A stretch of 64,000 bases of DNA from G965197005 sp965197005 (GTDB lineage Bacteria > Pseudomonadota > Gammaproteobacteria > Pseudomonadales > Oceanobacteraceae), in the NCBI GenBank assembly GCA_965197005.1, contig OZ239982.1:1054001-1118000 (forward strand), written 5' to 3'. The position numbers and the translations under genes were made by a program. A model generated the notes under the pieces. That model saw only the letters and a program-made list of their open reading frames with translations, did not search any database and was not told the origin of the DNA. Positions 44,289 through 53,962 of this stretch are shown here, piece by piece (positions within the stretch are counted from its first letter, which is position 1; each line of letters opens with the position of its first letter).

Positions 44289-46250
44289 TTAAAAATAATA
44301 ATGCCAAGATAGTGCTGCTTCTGTGGTTTTTGGCTGATTTTTTATTGCGGTATGAAACTGTTGTTGCCAGCGTAAGCGCAGTGCATGATTCATGTTGATG
44401 ATAGGGACGTTTAATGTGGCACTTAGACGATGACCGTCTAATATGTTGTCATCTTGATATGCCCATGTAGATGCAGTTAACTGCAACTTACTACGCAGAT
44501 AAGGGCTATGGGCGGGTAAACTGGTAAGTACGGACAGTTCTGCACCAATGCCAGTATCCCATTGTCCTGCTAGGTAGGCATTGCCGTTGATGTCTGTTTT
44601 TACTAAGCCCGTTATGCGTGTGCTTTGCCCTAAAGCCTGAGTGATGCCGCCAGCGGCTTGTATGCCAAAGCGAGTTTTGTCGTAGGTGCTTAATTCGTTG
44701 CGTTGCCAGCCTATGCTAAATTCCCAAGAAAAAGGTTTAAAAAAATCATCTCGTACAGAGTGTGCTTTGATGTCAATTAAACGCAAAGACTCAAAGGTGG
44801 TTTTATTTAGGTCGGTATAATGCCTTGCTGCTAGGCTTAAAAAGTTAATCTGTGCACCAGCAACATAACCAGCATCATTATCTAATAAATCATGGAAGGC
44901 GGGACGTAATTTTATTTCGCCAAAAGGTTGTTGCTTAAATTCTCCAGCACCAAGTGCTAGACGCATGGTTTTATGTCCTTTTTCGGCGGCAAGTGGCGGT
45001 TCAATGATGACTTCTGCAACCTTGGGTAATTTACTTCTTAGGGATAAAAGCAATAAAGAACGCTGGCTGGCTTTTTGTGGCTGAATTTTTTGTTTGTCTA
45101 CTAAGTAGCGTAAATATTGATAGGTTAAATCCAGTATCTTTGCTTGCGCTTTTGCAGTTGGTACTTTTTTTAGTGCAAGGGCAATATCCTGGCGTGATAA
45201 GTCATAAGTAGAAGCAAAGTGTTGTATTAATGTACGCTCGAGTCTGCTTAATTGTTGTAGTTCTGCTTTGAGTTTGGTAATGCGAGCAGGGCGGTATACG
45301 GCTTTTTGTAGCATATTTTTAGCCGCTAATATCCTAACGGTATCGGCAGGAATGGCATGCGTTGTAAAGTGTTGTGCTGAATTAAGTCCGGGTTTGGCAA
45401 TGTCTAAAATATCTAGCAGTCTAAGGGCGCAGTTTTCATCTAAAAAGTAATAATCAAAACGTACATGTTGTAGTTCCCATGTATGTTTTAGCATACGCAT
45501 AAGTTCTATTTGTGAGAGTGAAATTGGATATTCCCATATATCGCGATTGTCCATGTCGCTGTATTCGATAATTTTATCGTAGTAATTTGCTTCATACATA
45601 TAACCGGGGTGCCCGCCAAAGAAACCACCATATACATAATCCCATGCACTTACTTCTTTTGGCATGTCGGCGGCATAGCTAATAGAGCGGGCAAGAATGT
45701 CTGCTTGTTTAGTTTTTGATTTTGAGTTAACTCTAAATAGGGTATGTCCGAACATGGAAGATGGACTATTAATGTAAGCGGCTGGAAATACCAAGGTAAT
45801 TGAGTGTGGTTGCATTTCTTTAATCCAAGTCTCATAGGCGGGACAGGGTAATGATATGACTTGAGCTGCCCAATTAGGAAACTGTTTTTTAAGCCAATCA
45901 AAGCGTGCTGGAAACTTGCATTGGGGGTGTTCGTTTAGGCGTTTGTCTGTAGTTGATAGGTTGTTAAGCCTTGCTGTTGCTTGCATGGCTTTTAGCTCAG
46001 AGCGTATTTCATCGGCTGCATTAATATGTCCGTTTGTTGCAATAAAAAAAGTTTTATCATCGGCAATGCTTTGCATTTTGTTCTTAATAGATAGATTTTT
46101 TTTGCGATAATGCAAAAGGTGTAGCCATTCTCTCTGTTGGGCGGCTTGTTCTATTTGTTGCTCACTAGGCTGTGCGGGTAGGGGAAGTGCATGCACATTA
46201 ATACACATAAAAAATATGAAAAAGCAAACGGTTTGTTTAAGGCATGTCAT
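44289..46250 (-). CDS. DUF4105 (Lnb-like) envelope protein
   Basis: This 653-aa exported protein has a signal peptide (to ...VHA), an N-terminal helical region, and a DUF4105 domain (about 115-390) with landmarks PAAYINSPSSMFGHTLFRV, GGFFGGHPGYMYEANYYDKI and YFLDENCALRLLDI. The C-terminal ~230 residues look like outer-membrane beta strands. The domain is related to NlpC/P60-like Cys-His proteins, and Lnb lipoprotein acyltransferases belong to it. The Cys in DENCA and His in FGHTLF fit that pattern. It is followed on the operon side by a DUF3015 gene. Confidence 0.8.
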   Translation of the reverse strand: MTCLKQTVCFFIFFMCINVHALPLPAQPSEQQIEQAAQQREWLHLLHYRKKNLSIKNKMQSIADDKTFFIATNGHINAADEIRSELKAMQATARLNNLSTTDKRLNEHPQCKFPARFDWLKKQFPNWAAQVISLPCPAYETWIKEMQPHSITLVFPAAYINSPSSMFGHTLFRVNSKSKTKQADILARSISYAADMPKEVSAWDYVYGGFFGGHPGYMYEANYYDKIIEYSDMDNRDIWEYPISLSQIELMRMLKHTWELQHVRFDYYFLDENCALRLLDILDIAKPGLNSAQHFTTHAIPADTVRILAAKNMLQKAVYRPARITKLKAELQQLSRLERTLIQHFASTYDLSRQDIALALKKVPTAKAQAKILDLTYQYLRYLVDKQKIQPQKASQRSLLLLSLRSKLPKVAEVIIEPPLAAEKGHKTMRLALGAGEFKQQPFGEIKLRPAFHDLLDNDAGYVAGAQINFLSLAARHYTDLNKTTFESLRLIDIKAHSVRDDFFKPFSWEFSIGWQRNELSTYDKTRFGIQAAGGITQALGQSTRITGLVKTDINGNAYLAGQWDTGIGAELSVLTSLPAHSPYLRSKLQLTASTWAYQDDNILDGHRLSATLNVPIINMNHALRLRWQQQFHTAIKNQPKTTEAALSWHYYF

Positions 46251-46277
46251 AAAAAATGATGGTTTAGATGGGGTTCA

Positions 46278-46312
46278 TAAAAAAACCCTTTACTCAAAGA
46301 ATAAAGGGTTTG
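46278..46312 (-). terminator. Terminator of the DUF3015 gene
   Basis: The 10-bp arms AAACCCTTTA (46283-46292) and TAAAGGGTTT (46302-46311) are perfect. On the minus strand the stem ends in a run of Ts. It lies between DUF3015 and DUF4105. Confidence 0.8.
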
Positions 46313-46333
46313 GTTTTTATCTTAAAATGTGAA

Positions 46334-46807
46334 TTAAGAGGCGTATTTAGCTAATGTTTGGTGCTCTTTTAATACGCTGTTTAAAGTGTTAATCACGTCT
46401 GTACGGGTGGTTTTTTCTGAAGGGAAAATGCGGTCAAAGTTTTGCTTGGAGGCTGCAAAAAAAGCACTGCGATCCGCAGCAGTTACGCCCATTACAGTTG
46501 CTAAACCTTGTAAGTATTCGCCTTCGCCTCGTGACATATTAAAAGCGACTTTATCAAGGTTAGAGTCGAGATATTGTTGCATTGCCATCACCCCTTTGGC
46601 AGCACTGTTGTTACAGCCCAATGTGCCTGTGGACATGCCAAAAGTTTGGTTACCAAAAGAGCCGTTGGTGGTGGCAGCAAGTACGTTTGGCACAATGCCT
46701 TCTTTTCCTTCCCAAACCATAGCACCAAGACCGCAGCCAGCGTCTTTGGCAGCAAAACTGACAGAGGATACAAGTAGTAGAGATGAAGCAATTAGTAGTT
46801 TTTTCAT
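46334..46807 (-). CDS. DUF3015 small secreted protein
   Basis: A 157-aa periplasmic or secreted protein. The signal peptide KKLLIASSLLLVSSVSFA precedes the DUF3015 core GCGLGAMVWEGKEG, NVLAATTNGSFGNQTFGMSTGTLGC. ATG 46807 has AAAGGTAA just upstream; the longer frame from 46858 places 17 residues before the signal. DUF3015 and DUF4105 genes are known neighbours in many gammaproteobacteria. The function is unknown. Confidence 0.85.
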   Translation of the reverse strand: MKKLLIASSLLLVSSVSFAAKDAGCGLGAMVWEGKEGIVPNVLAATTNGSFGNQTFGMSTGTLGCNNSAAKGVMAMQQYLDSNLDKVAFNMSRGEGEYLQGLATVMGVTAADRSAFFAASKQNFDRIFPSEKTTRTDVINTLNSVLKEHQTLAKYAS

Positions 46808-46964
46808 GTTATTACCTTTTTTATTTAAGTTTAAATTAGGAATTTTCATTTTTAACAAAATTTAAAAATAAAGCAAGGTATTTTAATGAAAATCAGATAA
46901 ATAAAACCGTTTATCTCTTTTATTTATTTATCGGCTGACAATATGCCAGCCAATATAGGTAGGT

Positions 46965-47795
46965 TTAGGCTTTTTCGTTAACCACAATAACTTTACGGTG
47001 TGGGAAAGGAATTTCGATATTTTCGGCATCTAATGCTTTTTTAATTTGCTCAGGGACAGAGTAAAGCACATCAAAATAGTGCTCGCCTTGGCAAAATGGG
47101 CGTACTAAAAAATCCACCGAGCTATTGTTTAGTGTTTCTACTTCAACAAAGGGGGCGGGGTCTTTTAGAATATGTGGGTGTGCTGCTAAAACTTGGTCAA
47201 TTACATGGCGTGCAGCGTCAGTACTTTCGCCATAGGCAATACCAAAGTGCATATCTACACCACGCACTTGATAATGCGAATGGTTGATTATTTGCTCTCC
47301 CCATATTTTGCTATTTGGAATGATGATATGCTGGTTATCAAAGGTTTGCATAATGGAGGTAAATAGGTCAATTTCTGTTACTTTACCAAATTTGCCTGCG
47401 GCTTCGACAAAATCACCTACTTTATAAGGACGAAAAATTAATAGCATCACCCCTGCGGCTAAATTAGACATCGTGCCTTGTAGTGCCAAACCAACCGCTA
47501 AACCTGCGGCACCTAATAGCGCAACAATGGAGGTGGTCTCTACCCCAAAACGATTTAATACAGCAATAATGACAAAGGCTAAAATAATATAGCGTGCAAG
47601 GCTGCCAAAAAAACGAAATAGCGTATCATCAAGGCGTTGGTGCGCCTCTCCAAGGCGGCATATTGCTTTATGCACACGCCCTGCAATCCAAAAGCCAAAG
47701 AGTAAAATGATAATGGCTAATAAAATGTTCATGCCCCAATTTAAAGCGGCAGGTAAGTATTGGTTAATGTCCAGTTGCTCAAGCAATTCTTGCAT
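46965..47795 (-). CDS. MscS-family mechanosensitive channel
   Basis: This 276-aa inner-membrane channel is a small MscS. It has three transmembrane helices with the pore helix VALLGAAGLAVGLALQGTMSNLAAGVM (landmark GLAVGLALQG, about 95-104), followed by the beta domain (FRPYKVGDFVEAAG, IIPNSKIWGEQIINHS) and the C-terminal alpha/beta domain. It releases small solutes on osmotic downshock. It is a single gene. Confidence 0.92.
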   Translation of the reverse strand: MQELLEQLDINQYLPAALNWGMNILLAIIILLFGFWIAGRVHKAICRLGEAHQRLDDTLFRFFGSLARYIILAFVIIAVLNRFGVETTSIVALLGAAGLAVGLALQGTMSNLAAGVMLLIFRPYKVGDFVEAAGKFGKVTEIDLFTSIMQTFDNQHIIIPNSKIWGEQIINHSHYQVRGVDMHFGIAYGESTDAARHVIDQVLAAHPHILKDPAPFVEVETLNNSSVDFLVRPFCQGEHYFDVLYSVPEQIKKALDAENIEIPFPHRKVIVVNEKA

Positions 47796-47891
47796 GGTTA
47801 TCTCCTAATTAAGGTCAGTTTATATTTTCAGCAGTTAACTTGCTGATGCGCCCTATATTGATGAATTTTTATTATGTTTGCAAGTAGGGTA

Positions 47892-49013
47892 TTAATCTAG
47901 GGTTTTACGATAACGTAACATGGCTACCCCCATTGCCAATAAAGTAAAAAGCAATAACACAGATAAAGGCATTTGCAAGCTGTTTATATCAGCACCTTTG
48001 AGTATGACTCCGCGAATAATGCGTAAAAATTGAGTCAATGGAAATACTTCACCTAGATACTGCGCCCAAAGCGGCATACCTTTAAATGGAAACATAAAAC
48101 CTGATAATAACAATGAAGGCAAAAAGAAGAAAAACGTCAACTGCATGGCTTGCAGTTGTGATTTTGCGATGGTAGAAAAGGTAAAACCTAAGGCTAAGTT
48201 TGCTAACATAAAAATCAGCATACCAAGTACTAATACCGCAAAGGAACCATTAAATGGAACACCAAAAATATAATACGCTGCTGATAAAATAACGCCAGAT
48301 TGCACCAAACCAATGGCAATATAAGGCGTAATTTTGCCCAGCATCACTTCGTAGGGTTTAGCTGGTAAGGCAAGTAGATTTTCCATTGTGCCACGTTCTA
48401 ATTCACGGGTCATAGAAATGCCCGTTACCATGATAAGAGTTAAAGTTAAAATTACGCCTAATAAGGCTGGCACAATATTATATTGAGTACGTTGCTCTGG
48501 ATTATATTTTGCCTGTATGACCAATTCATAAGGGCTTGGGGTGGGGATTAATGTCGCTGGCAATTGATGTTGTATGCTGTGCGCTAACATAGTCGGTAAT
48601 TGAGCAATGGCATTAGAGGTGGCGGAGGGGTCAGTGGCATCAGCTTGGACTAATAACTTAGGGCGTATGCCTCGCAGTAAATCAGCGGTAAAGTTCGCTG
48701 GAAAATGCACCACAAATAACGCCTTTCGTGATTGTAATAAGGCATCACTTTGTTGAGTGCTTGACAGTGATTGTTCAATGTTAAAATAACCTGAGTTCTG
48801 CATGGCGCTTAACATGCTGCGAATAATCGGCGTTTGCTCAGGGGTATATACGGCGGTAGGTAGGTCTTTGGGATTGGTGTTAATGGCAAAGCCAAATAAA
48901 ATGAGCTGTAAAATGGGAATACCAAACATCATGCCAAATGTTAGGCGATCACGTTTCATCTGTTGTATTTCTTTATTAAATACGGCAAATATGCGCTTTA
49001 AACTGGCTAACAT
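47892..49013 (-). CDS. ABC-2 type permease of a TetR-controlled exporter
   Basis: This 373-aa inner-membrane permease (YhhJ/YbhR-like) has an N-terminal helix near 25-45, a periplasmic domain (LPTAVYTPEQTPIIRSML) and five C-terminal helices with VTGISMTRELERGTMENLLALP. It is the last gene of the tetR-hlyD-ATPase-permease operon and overlaps the ATPase stop by 7 bp. Only one permease is encoded here, so it may form a homodimer. Confidence 0.9.
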   Translation of the reverse strand: MLASLKRIFAVFNKEIQQMKRDRLTFGMMFGIPILQLILFGFAINTNPKDLPTAVYTPEQTPIIRSMLSAMQNSGYFNIEQSLSSTQQSDALLQSRKALFVVHFPANFTADLLRGIRPKLLVQADATDPSATSNAIAQLPTMLAHSIQHQLPATLIPTPSPYELVIQAKYNPEQRTQYNIVPALLGVILTLTLIMVTGISMTRELERGTMENLLALPAKPYEVMLGKITPYIAIGLVQSGVILSAAYYIFGVPFNGSFAVLVLGMLIFMLANLALGFTFSTIAKSQLQAMQLTFFFFLPSLLLSGFMFPFKGMPLWAQYLGEVFPLTQFLRIIRGVILKGADINSLQMPLSVLLLFTLLAMGVAMLRYRKTLD

Positions 49014-49945
49014 TTTGGCTGCCCTCTGTTATCTGCTCCCACTTGTTGCATTAGGGCAATAAAGGTGTCTTCTAAGCTGGGGCGCACTTGTTGCCACGTG
49101 AACGCTTGGGCTTGTTTTAGCTGTTTAAGGCTGTGGGCAATTTGCGCCCCATCTTGCCCACTAACGTGCAAGGCAGAGCCTAGGTACGCAACGTAATCTA
49201 CTCCTGCTGCTTGTTCAATTTGAGCAGCTAAATCTCGCACATGCGCCCCTTGAGCGACAAAGGTAACAAGCCCAGATTGGGCAACAATTTCCTGTACCGT
49301 TCCCTGTGTTACCAACTCGCCGTGTGCTAAATAGACAATTTGATCGCAGCGTTCAGCTTCGTCCATATAATGCGTAGAAACCAATACCGTCATACCTGCT
49401 TGACTTAAACGGTGAATTTCTTGCCAAAATTCTCGCCTTGCTTTGGGATCAACCCCTGCGGTCGGCTCATCTAAAAGCAGTAATTTAGGCTGGTGCATGG
49501 TCACCGCAGCCAGTGCCAAACGCTGTTTCCAACCACCAGATAATGCCCCTGCAAGTTGTTTTTGGCGTTGGCTTAAGCCCAAGTTCTCTAATGTTTGTTT
49601 AACAACTTGGGCGCGGGGTTTAAGCTGATATAAACGTGCTATAAAGTCTAAGTTTTCATAAATGGTTAAATCTTCCCAAAAGGAAAATTTTTGCGTCATA
49701 TAACCGGTTTGCGCCTTAATTTTGGAGCTGTCTTTAACCAAGTCATAACCTAAGCAAGTGCCAGTGCCTTGCGAGATGCCGAGCAAACCACAAAGCATGC
49801 GAATGGTGGTGGTTTTGCCCGAGCCATTAGGACCTAAAAATCCCCATACCTGCCCATAAGGCATGTGAATGTCCACCTGATTGACCGCCACCTTATTGCC
49901 AAAGTGTTTGCTTAATCCTGTGACATCAATGGCTAATTTATTCAT
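49007..49945 (-). CDS. ABC exporter ATP-binding protein
   Basis: This is a 312-aa ABC ATPase. Walker A is GPNGSGKTTT (about 37-46), the signature LSGGWKQRLALA, Walker B LLLLDEPTAGVDP and the switch HYMDEAERCD. A ~70-residue C-terminal extension follows. It powers the neighbouring permease. It shares one base with the upstream HlyD stop region and overlaps the permease gene by 7 bp. It is the only exporter ATPase in the window. Confidence 0.93.
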   Translation of the reverse strand: MNKLAIDVTGLSKHFGNKVAVNQVDIHMPYGQVWGFLGPNGSGKTTTIRMLCGLLGISQGTGTCLGYDLVKDSSKIKAQTGYMTQKFSFWEDLTIYENLDFIARLYQLKPRAQVVKQTLENLGLSQRQKQLAGALSGGWKQRLALAAVTMHQPKLLLLDEPTAGVDPKARREFWQEIHRLSQAGMTVLVSTHYMDEAERCDQIVYLAHGELVTQGTVQEIVAQSGLVTFVAQGAHVRDLAAQIEQAAGVDYVAYLGSALHVSGQDGAQIAHSLKQLKQAQAFTWQQVRPSLEDTFIALMQQVGADNRGQPKC

Positions 49946-50889
49946 TACAGGCTCACATCAACGGGCAATCCCGCTGTTAATGGACTGTTTTTGGATAATT
50001 GTGCTTTTACCTTAAAGACCAGATGTTCGCGGACATGCTTGCTAAAAATAAATGGCGGCGTAAATTCTGCTTTAGGGGCAATAAAATGCACTTTAGCGGT
50101 GATGGCTTGCTTAAGCCCATCGGCTTTTATATATACTTGCTGTCCTAGTTTTAACTTAGGCAACTGCGCTTGGGGAACAAAAAAATGCACTTCCAAACCA
50201 TCATCGGGTAATAATGCCAATAAGGGCGTACCTCGGTTAACAAACTCACCGACATAATGCAGTCGTTTAACCACCTGTGCGTTGATTGGTGCTTTGATAC
50301 TACGCTCTTGTAATTGCCATTGAGCAAGACGCTTGGCAGCCTGTTGTGCAGATGCCGCCGAATGAGCCGCCGCTTGAGCCTGTTTTCTGCCTCCTTGTTG
50401 CGCCAGTTTAATTGCCTCTTTAGCCGCAACAACCTGTGCCTTGGCAACCGCATAAGCACTGTCAATGTTATCTTGCTGACTTTGAGCCACACTGCCATTT
50501 TTAACCAAAGGTAAAATACGCACACGTTCTTGTTGTGCTTGTTTAAGTCGAGCTTTGGCTTGGCTGAGTTGGGCTTGCAGTGCTTTGATTTTGGCAGGGC
50601 GGGCCCCTACATGTAAGTTTTGTGCCAATGCTTGCTGTTGCAATAACAAATAATCAGCTTGTTGCAAGCGGGCAAGTTGCTCGGTTTTATCTAATTCAAA
50701 TAACAATTCATCAACCTTAACCCTTGCCCCCTCTTGCTGAAATGCGGCTTTAATCCAACCAGCTTGCGGAGATGAGATATATACCCAGTTTGCCTCTACA
50801 TAACCTAAAAATTGCGTTGGTTTATGATTGTCTTGGCAAGCTATAACATTCAGACAGCAAAACAGGATACAGATTATGCGTTGTTGCAT
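49945..50889 (-). CDS. HlyD-family membrane fusion protein, possible lipoprotein
   Basis: This 314-aa periplasmic adaptor starts with a signal peptide ending in NVIAC, which fits a lipobox, so it may be lipid-anchored. Lipoyl halves (LGYVEANWVYISSPQAGWI; SIKAPINAQVVKRLHYVGEFV) flank a coiled-coil hairpin rich in Ala and Gln (about 75-190). It overlaps the tetR stop by 16 bp. It is the adaptor for the ATPase/permease encoded next. Confidence 0.88.
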   Translation of the reverse strand: MQQRIICILFCCLNVIACQDNHKPTQFLGYVEANWVYISSPQAGWIKAAFQQEGARVKVDELLFELDKTEQLARLQQADYLLLQQQALAQNLHVGARPAKIKALQAQLSQAKARLKQAQQERVRILPLVKNGSVAQSQQDNIDSAYAVAKAQVVAAKEAIKLAQQGGRKQAQAAAHSAASAQQAAKRLAQWQLQERSIKAPINAQVVKRLHYVGEFVNRGTPLLALLPDDGLEVHFFVPQAQLPKLKLGQQVYIKADGLKQAITAKVHFIAPKAEFTPPFIFSKHVREHLVFKVKAQLSKNSPLTAGLPVDVSL

Positions 50890-51515
50890 GGTTTCTCCTT
50901 AGGGCAAAGCAAGCCCTGTAAATAGGTCTGTTGTTGCAGTTTTAACAAGGCTTGATAGTCAAAGCCGGCACTTTTGGCATGTCCAAATGTTGCCTGCCAA
51001 ATCAGGCTGTAGGCAATAGGTGCGAGTATAAGACGAGCTAATAGGTGACTGTCTTGCTGTTGAATTTGTCCTTGCTGCATAAAGTTTTGTAGTTGGCTGG
51101 CAAGATTTGTATGTAAAGGTTCTAATAATGCGTTGTGGTACTCATTAGCAAGTTCAGGAAAACGGCTACTTTCACCAATTACTAATTTTATTAAGCGAGT
51201 GACTTTATTGTCTTTAAGCAGTTGTCCAGCCAGTTGTGTCTGTATGTAAAACAGCCCTTTAATAGAGGTTTGTTGTTGTGCAAGATGCTGTATTTGCTTA
51301 ATTTTAGGTAGCGAGACGGTTTCTATAAGGGCAGCAAATAAGGCTTCTTTAGAGGAAAAGTACAAATACAGTGTGCCTTTAGATAAGCCAGCACGCTCGG
51401 CAATAGTTTGCATACGAGTTGCTGCAAAGCCACGTTCACTAAATTCATTTAAAGCGGCATCAAGTAACGCTTGGCGGCGTTGTTGTTTGGCTTGCTCGCT
51501 GGTAGCTCTCTGCAT
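50874..51515 (-). CDS. TetR/AcrR-family repressor of the export operon
   Basis: This 213-aa regulator has an N-terminal helix-turn-helix (about 15-60: ALLDAALNEFSERGFAATRMQTIA, AGLSKGTLYLYFSSKEALF; landmarks only) and a helical ligand-binding C-terminal domain. It is the first gene of the exporter operon and probably represses it until an effector binds. A palindrome 18 bp before the start is a likely operator. The same layout is seen in CecR/YbhGFSR-type loci. Confidence 0.9.
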   Translation of the reverse strand: MQRATSEQAKQQRRQALLDAALNEFSERGFAATRMQTIAERAGLSKGTLYLYFSSKEALFAALIETVSLPKIKQIQHLAQQQTSIKGLFYIQTQLAGQLLKDNKVTRLIKLVIGESSRFPELANEYHNALLEPLHTNLASQLQNFMQQGQIQQQDSHLLARLILAPIAYSLIWQATFGHAKSAGFDYQALLKLQQQTYLQGLLCPKEKPCNNA

Positions 51516-51532
51516 GGGTTTCTCTAAATAAA

Positions 51533-51542
51533 TGACCAGTCA
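51533..51542. promoter_or_regulatory. Likely TetR operator
   Basis: The palindrome TGACCAGTCA lies 18 bp upstream of the tetR start codon. Similar TGAC-N2-GTCA sites are bound by other TetR/AcrR members, and the position overlaps the likely promoter, so autorepression of the whole operon is expected. Confidence 0.55.
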
Positions 51543-51604
51543 GTAATATATCAAAGTCAAAATAGAAAGCCAACACGCAAATCTCTATCAATATATGTAA
51601 GTTG

Positions 51605-52234
51605 TTAATTGTCTAGCGGTAGGCTGGTTAATGCTTGTAGTAGTTGCTTTCGTTTGAAGATAAAGTGCCAGCGTTTACCGCCTACTTGTCGCCATAGGTT
51701 GGTGGCACGAATGCCTGCTAATAGTAAAGAACGAACTTTGTTGGCGGTGTGTTCAGATTGTAGGTGTTTAACATTGCCGCTTACTTTTATGCGGTAGTTC
51801 ATCTGGCTGATACTTTGTTTATAGGTTTCTGCCAGTGATGCTTGCATGTTGCTATGTTCAATACTGAAATGCTGTGCTTGGCGAGCGGCTCTTTCTATGC
51901 CTGCACTGAGTTGCTGGAGTATGGCAGTATTGTTGCTCACTTTTTTTTCTAGGTGTAATAAGCTAAACACGTAGCGTCCAACATTGGGCGTTATTTGTTG
52001 GCTGTTTTGATTAAGGGCCTCTTTTAGTGCTTGTATTCCTATTCTTAGGTCGCTTAATTGGGGGTATATGTCCATAAAATTCTGAGGGTTTTGTATTAAT
52101 ATGGATTGCCATAATATGTTTGCAGGCGCATCTTGTAGTTGTCCTTTTTGCGCCAGTTCATCAACCAGTAGGGCAGCTTGAAAGATGGCTGATAGGGCAA
52201 TAACCTGTTGTTGTGTTGGGGTTAGTGGTTGCAT
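51605..52234 (-). CDS. hflD: Lysogenization regulator HflD
   Basis: This 209-aa protein matches the HflD family, a membrane-associated helical protein that in E. coli lowers lambda CII activity. Landmarks are QQVIALSAIFQAALLVDELA at the start and VRSLLLAGIRATNLWRQVGGKRW near the end. It follows mnmA by 1 bp, a conserved pairing in gammaproteobacteria, so co-transcription is likely. Confidence 0.9.
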   Translation of the reverse strand: MQPLTPTQQQVIALSAIFQAALLVDELAQKGQLQDAPANILWQSILIQNPQNFMDIYPQLSDLRIGIQALKEALNQNSQQITPNVGRYVFSLLHLEKKVSNNTAILQQLSAGIERAARQAQHFSIEHSNMQASLAETYKQSISQMNYRIKVSGNVKHLQSEHTANKVRSLLLAGIRATNLWRQVGGKRWHFIFKRKQLLQALTSLPLDN

Positions 52235-52235
52235 G

Positions 52236-53351
52236 TTAATTAGGCATGTTCCTGATGTCGGTAGTTGATGTGTCGGTTGCTTCTATAACGCCACCACCTA
52301 AACAGCGTTCGCCTTGGTATAAGACGACGGATTGTCCGGGGGTAACTGCTCGTTGTGGTTGTTTAAAGTGCAGTTGAAAGCCGCTGTCTGTTGGTTCTAC
52401 TCGACAGGCCTGATCTGCTTGGCGATAACGTACTTTGCTATGACATTCAAAGGCGTTGGTCTGTGGTTCGTTTATCCAAAATAGTTTGCTTAGACTGAGG
52501 CTTTGGCTGTATAAAAGTGGGTTGTTTGTGCCTTGTACTACGATAAGTACATTGCGTTTTAAGTCTTTTTGTGCCACAAACCAAGGGGCTTGATTGTGAT
52601 TTTTAAGCCCACCTATTTTTAGTCCTTGACGTTGACCTAGGGTGTGGTACATAAGACCGTCATGCTGTCCTATTACTTCGCCATCTATGGTTTCTATATT
52701 GCCAGGTTGAGCAGGTAGATATTGTTGTAAAAAGTCTTTAAAACGGCGTTCGCCAATAAAGCAAATACCTGTTGAGTCCTTTTTGTTATGGGTGATAAGT
52801 CCTTGTTGTTGGGCTATTTCTCTTACTTTTGGTTTTTCTAACTCACCTATGGGAAATATACTGCGTGCTAATGCAGAGCCTTTAACAGCATGTAAAAAGT
52901 AGCTTTGGTCTTTGTTTGCATCTAGTCCTTTAAATAGTTGGGTTTGTTGCTTTACTTGTTGGCTACGAACGTAGTGACCTGTGGCAATTAGGTCGCCGCC
53001 TAGCTGTGTTGCATATTCTAAAAAAGCATTAAATTTAATCTCTCTATTGCATAATATATCTGGATTGGGGGTACGTCCTGCTTGGTATTCTGCTAAAAAG
53101 TGCTCAAAAACGTTATCCCAATACTCAACAGCAAAGTTTGCTTGGTGTAATTTTATATTTAAAGTGTCGGCAACTTGTTGGGCATCTTTTAAGTCTTCTT
53201 TGGCGGTGCAGTATTCGCTACCGTCATCTTCGTCCCAATTTTTCATAAATAGACCTTCTACTAGATAGCCTTGTTGTTTGAGTAAATAGGCACAAACAGA
53301 GGAGTCAACACCACCAGACATACCAACAATTACTTTTTTTTGGGTGCTCAT
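52236..53351 (-). CDS. mnmA: tRNA 2-thiouridylase MnmA
   Basis: This 371-aa enzyme adds sulfur to U34 of certain tRNAs. The PP-loop is VGMSGGVDSSV (about 9-19). The two catalytic cysteines are visible as ILCNREIKF and GICFIGERRF. A C-terminal beta-barrel domain follows. It overlaps the NUDIX gene by 4 bp upstream and adjoins hflD downstream. Confidence 0.95.
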   Translation of the reverse strand: MSTQKKVIVGMSGGVDSSVCAYLLKQQGYLVEGLFMKNWDEDDGSEYCTAKEDLKDAQQVADTLNIKLHQANFAVEYWDNVFEHFLAEYQAGRTPNPDILCNREIKFNAFLEYATQLGGDLIATGHYVRSQQVKQQTQLFKGLDANKDQSYFLHAVKGSALARSIFPIGELEKPKVREIAQQQGLITHNKKDSTGICFIGERRFKDFLQQYLPAQPGNIETIDGEVIGQHDGLMYHTLGQRQGLKIGGLKNHNQAPWFVAQKDLKRNVLIVVQGTNNPLLYSQSLSLSKLFWINEPQTNAFECHSKVRYRQADQACRVEPTDSGFQLHFKQPQRAVTPGQSVVLYQGERCLGGGVIEATDTSTTDIRNMPN

Positions 53352-53803
53352 ATTTTGCTGTAATCTTTAATTAATTCAATTGGATAACGCTGACCTTTAA
53401 GGTAGTCTTGTATGCATTGTAAAACCATAGGGCTTCTTAAATCGGTGCGCTGCTTTATTTCTTCAAGGGTTAGCCAAACAGGACCAATAATCCCTTTATC
53501 TAATGTTGCATTGGGTACTTGTTGCTGTGCTTGGGCGGCAAAACAATAACGGTGATAGGTGGTTTGGTTGTGTGTGGAATGATAAATATAAATGCCAACT
53601 AATTCTGTGGGAGTGACATGCCAACCTGTTTCTTCAAGGGTTTCTCGGCAGGCAGCGGCAATTAGGCTTTCCTCTTTTTCTAAGTGTCCTGCTGGTTGAT
53701 TAAGCACTTGTTGGTTGTTGCTGATTTCTTCAACCAATAAAAATCGGTTGTCTTGTTCTACAATGGTGGCAACGGTGGTATTGGGTCTCCAACGATGAGG
53801 CAT
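53348..53803 (-). CDS. nudJ: NUDIX hydrolase NudJ
   Basis: This is a 151-aa NUDIX pyrophosphatase. The Nudix box is complete (GHLEKEESLIAAACRETLEE, landmark GHLEKEE-RETLEETGW). The segment NQPAGHLE and the start RWRPNTTVATIVE resemble NudJ, which hydrolyses phosphorylated thiamine precursors and nucleotides. It heads the nudJ-mnmA-hflD operon. Confidence 0.9.
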   Translation of the reverse strand: MPHRWRPNTTVATIVEQDNRFLLVEEISNNQQVLNQPAGHLEKEESLIAAACRETLEETGWHVTPTELVGIYIYHSTHNQTTYHRYCFAAQAQQQVPNATLDKGIIGPVWLTLEEIKQRTDLRSPMVLQCIQDYLKGQRYPIELIKDYSKI

Positions 53804-53962
53804 ATTTGCTCCTTATTTAATTTTGCCTAGTTTACCTGATAGCGGTTTTAATTTTTAGTATTTTAGACAATTATCTATTTGCTCTTGATGATACAATCAT
53901 TTTCTTAAATTATGATACTAACAAAAGACAAAATAAATAATAATTTATATGTGAAATGCGTG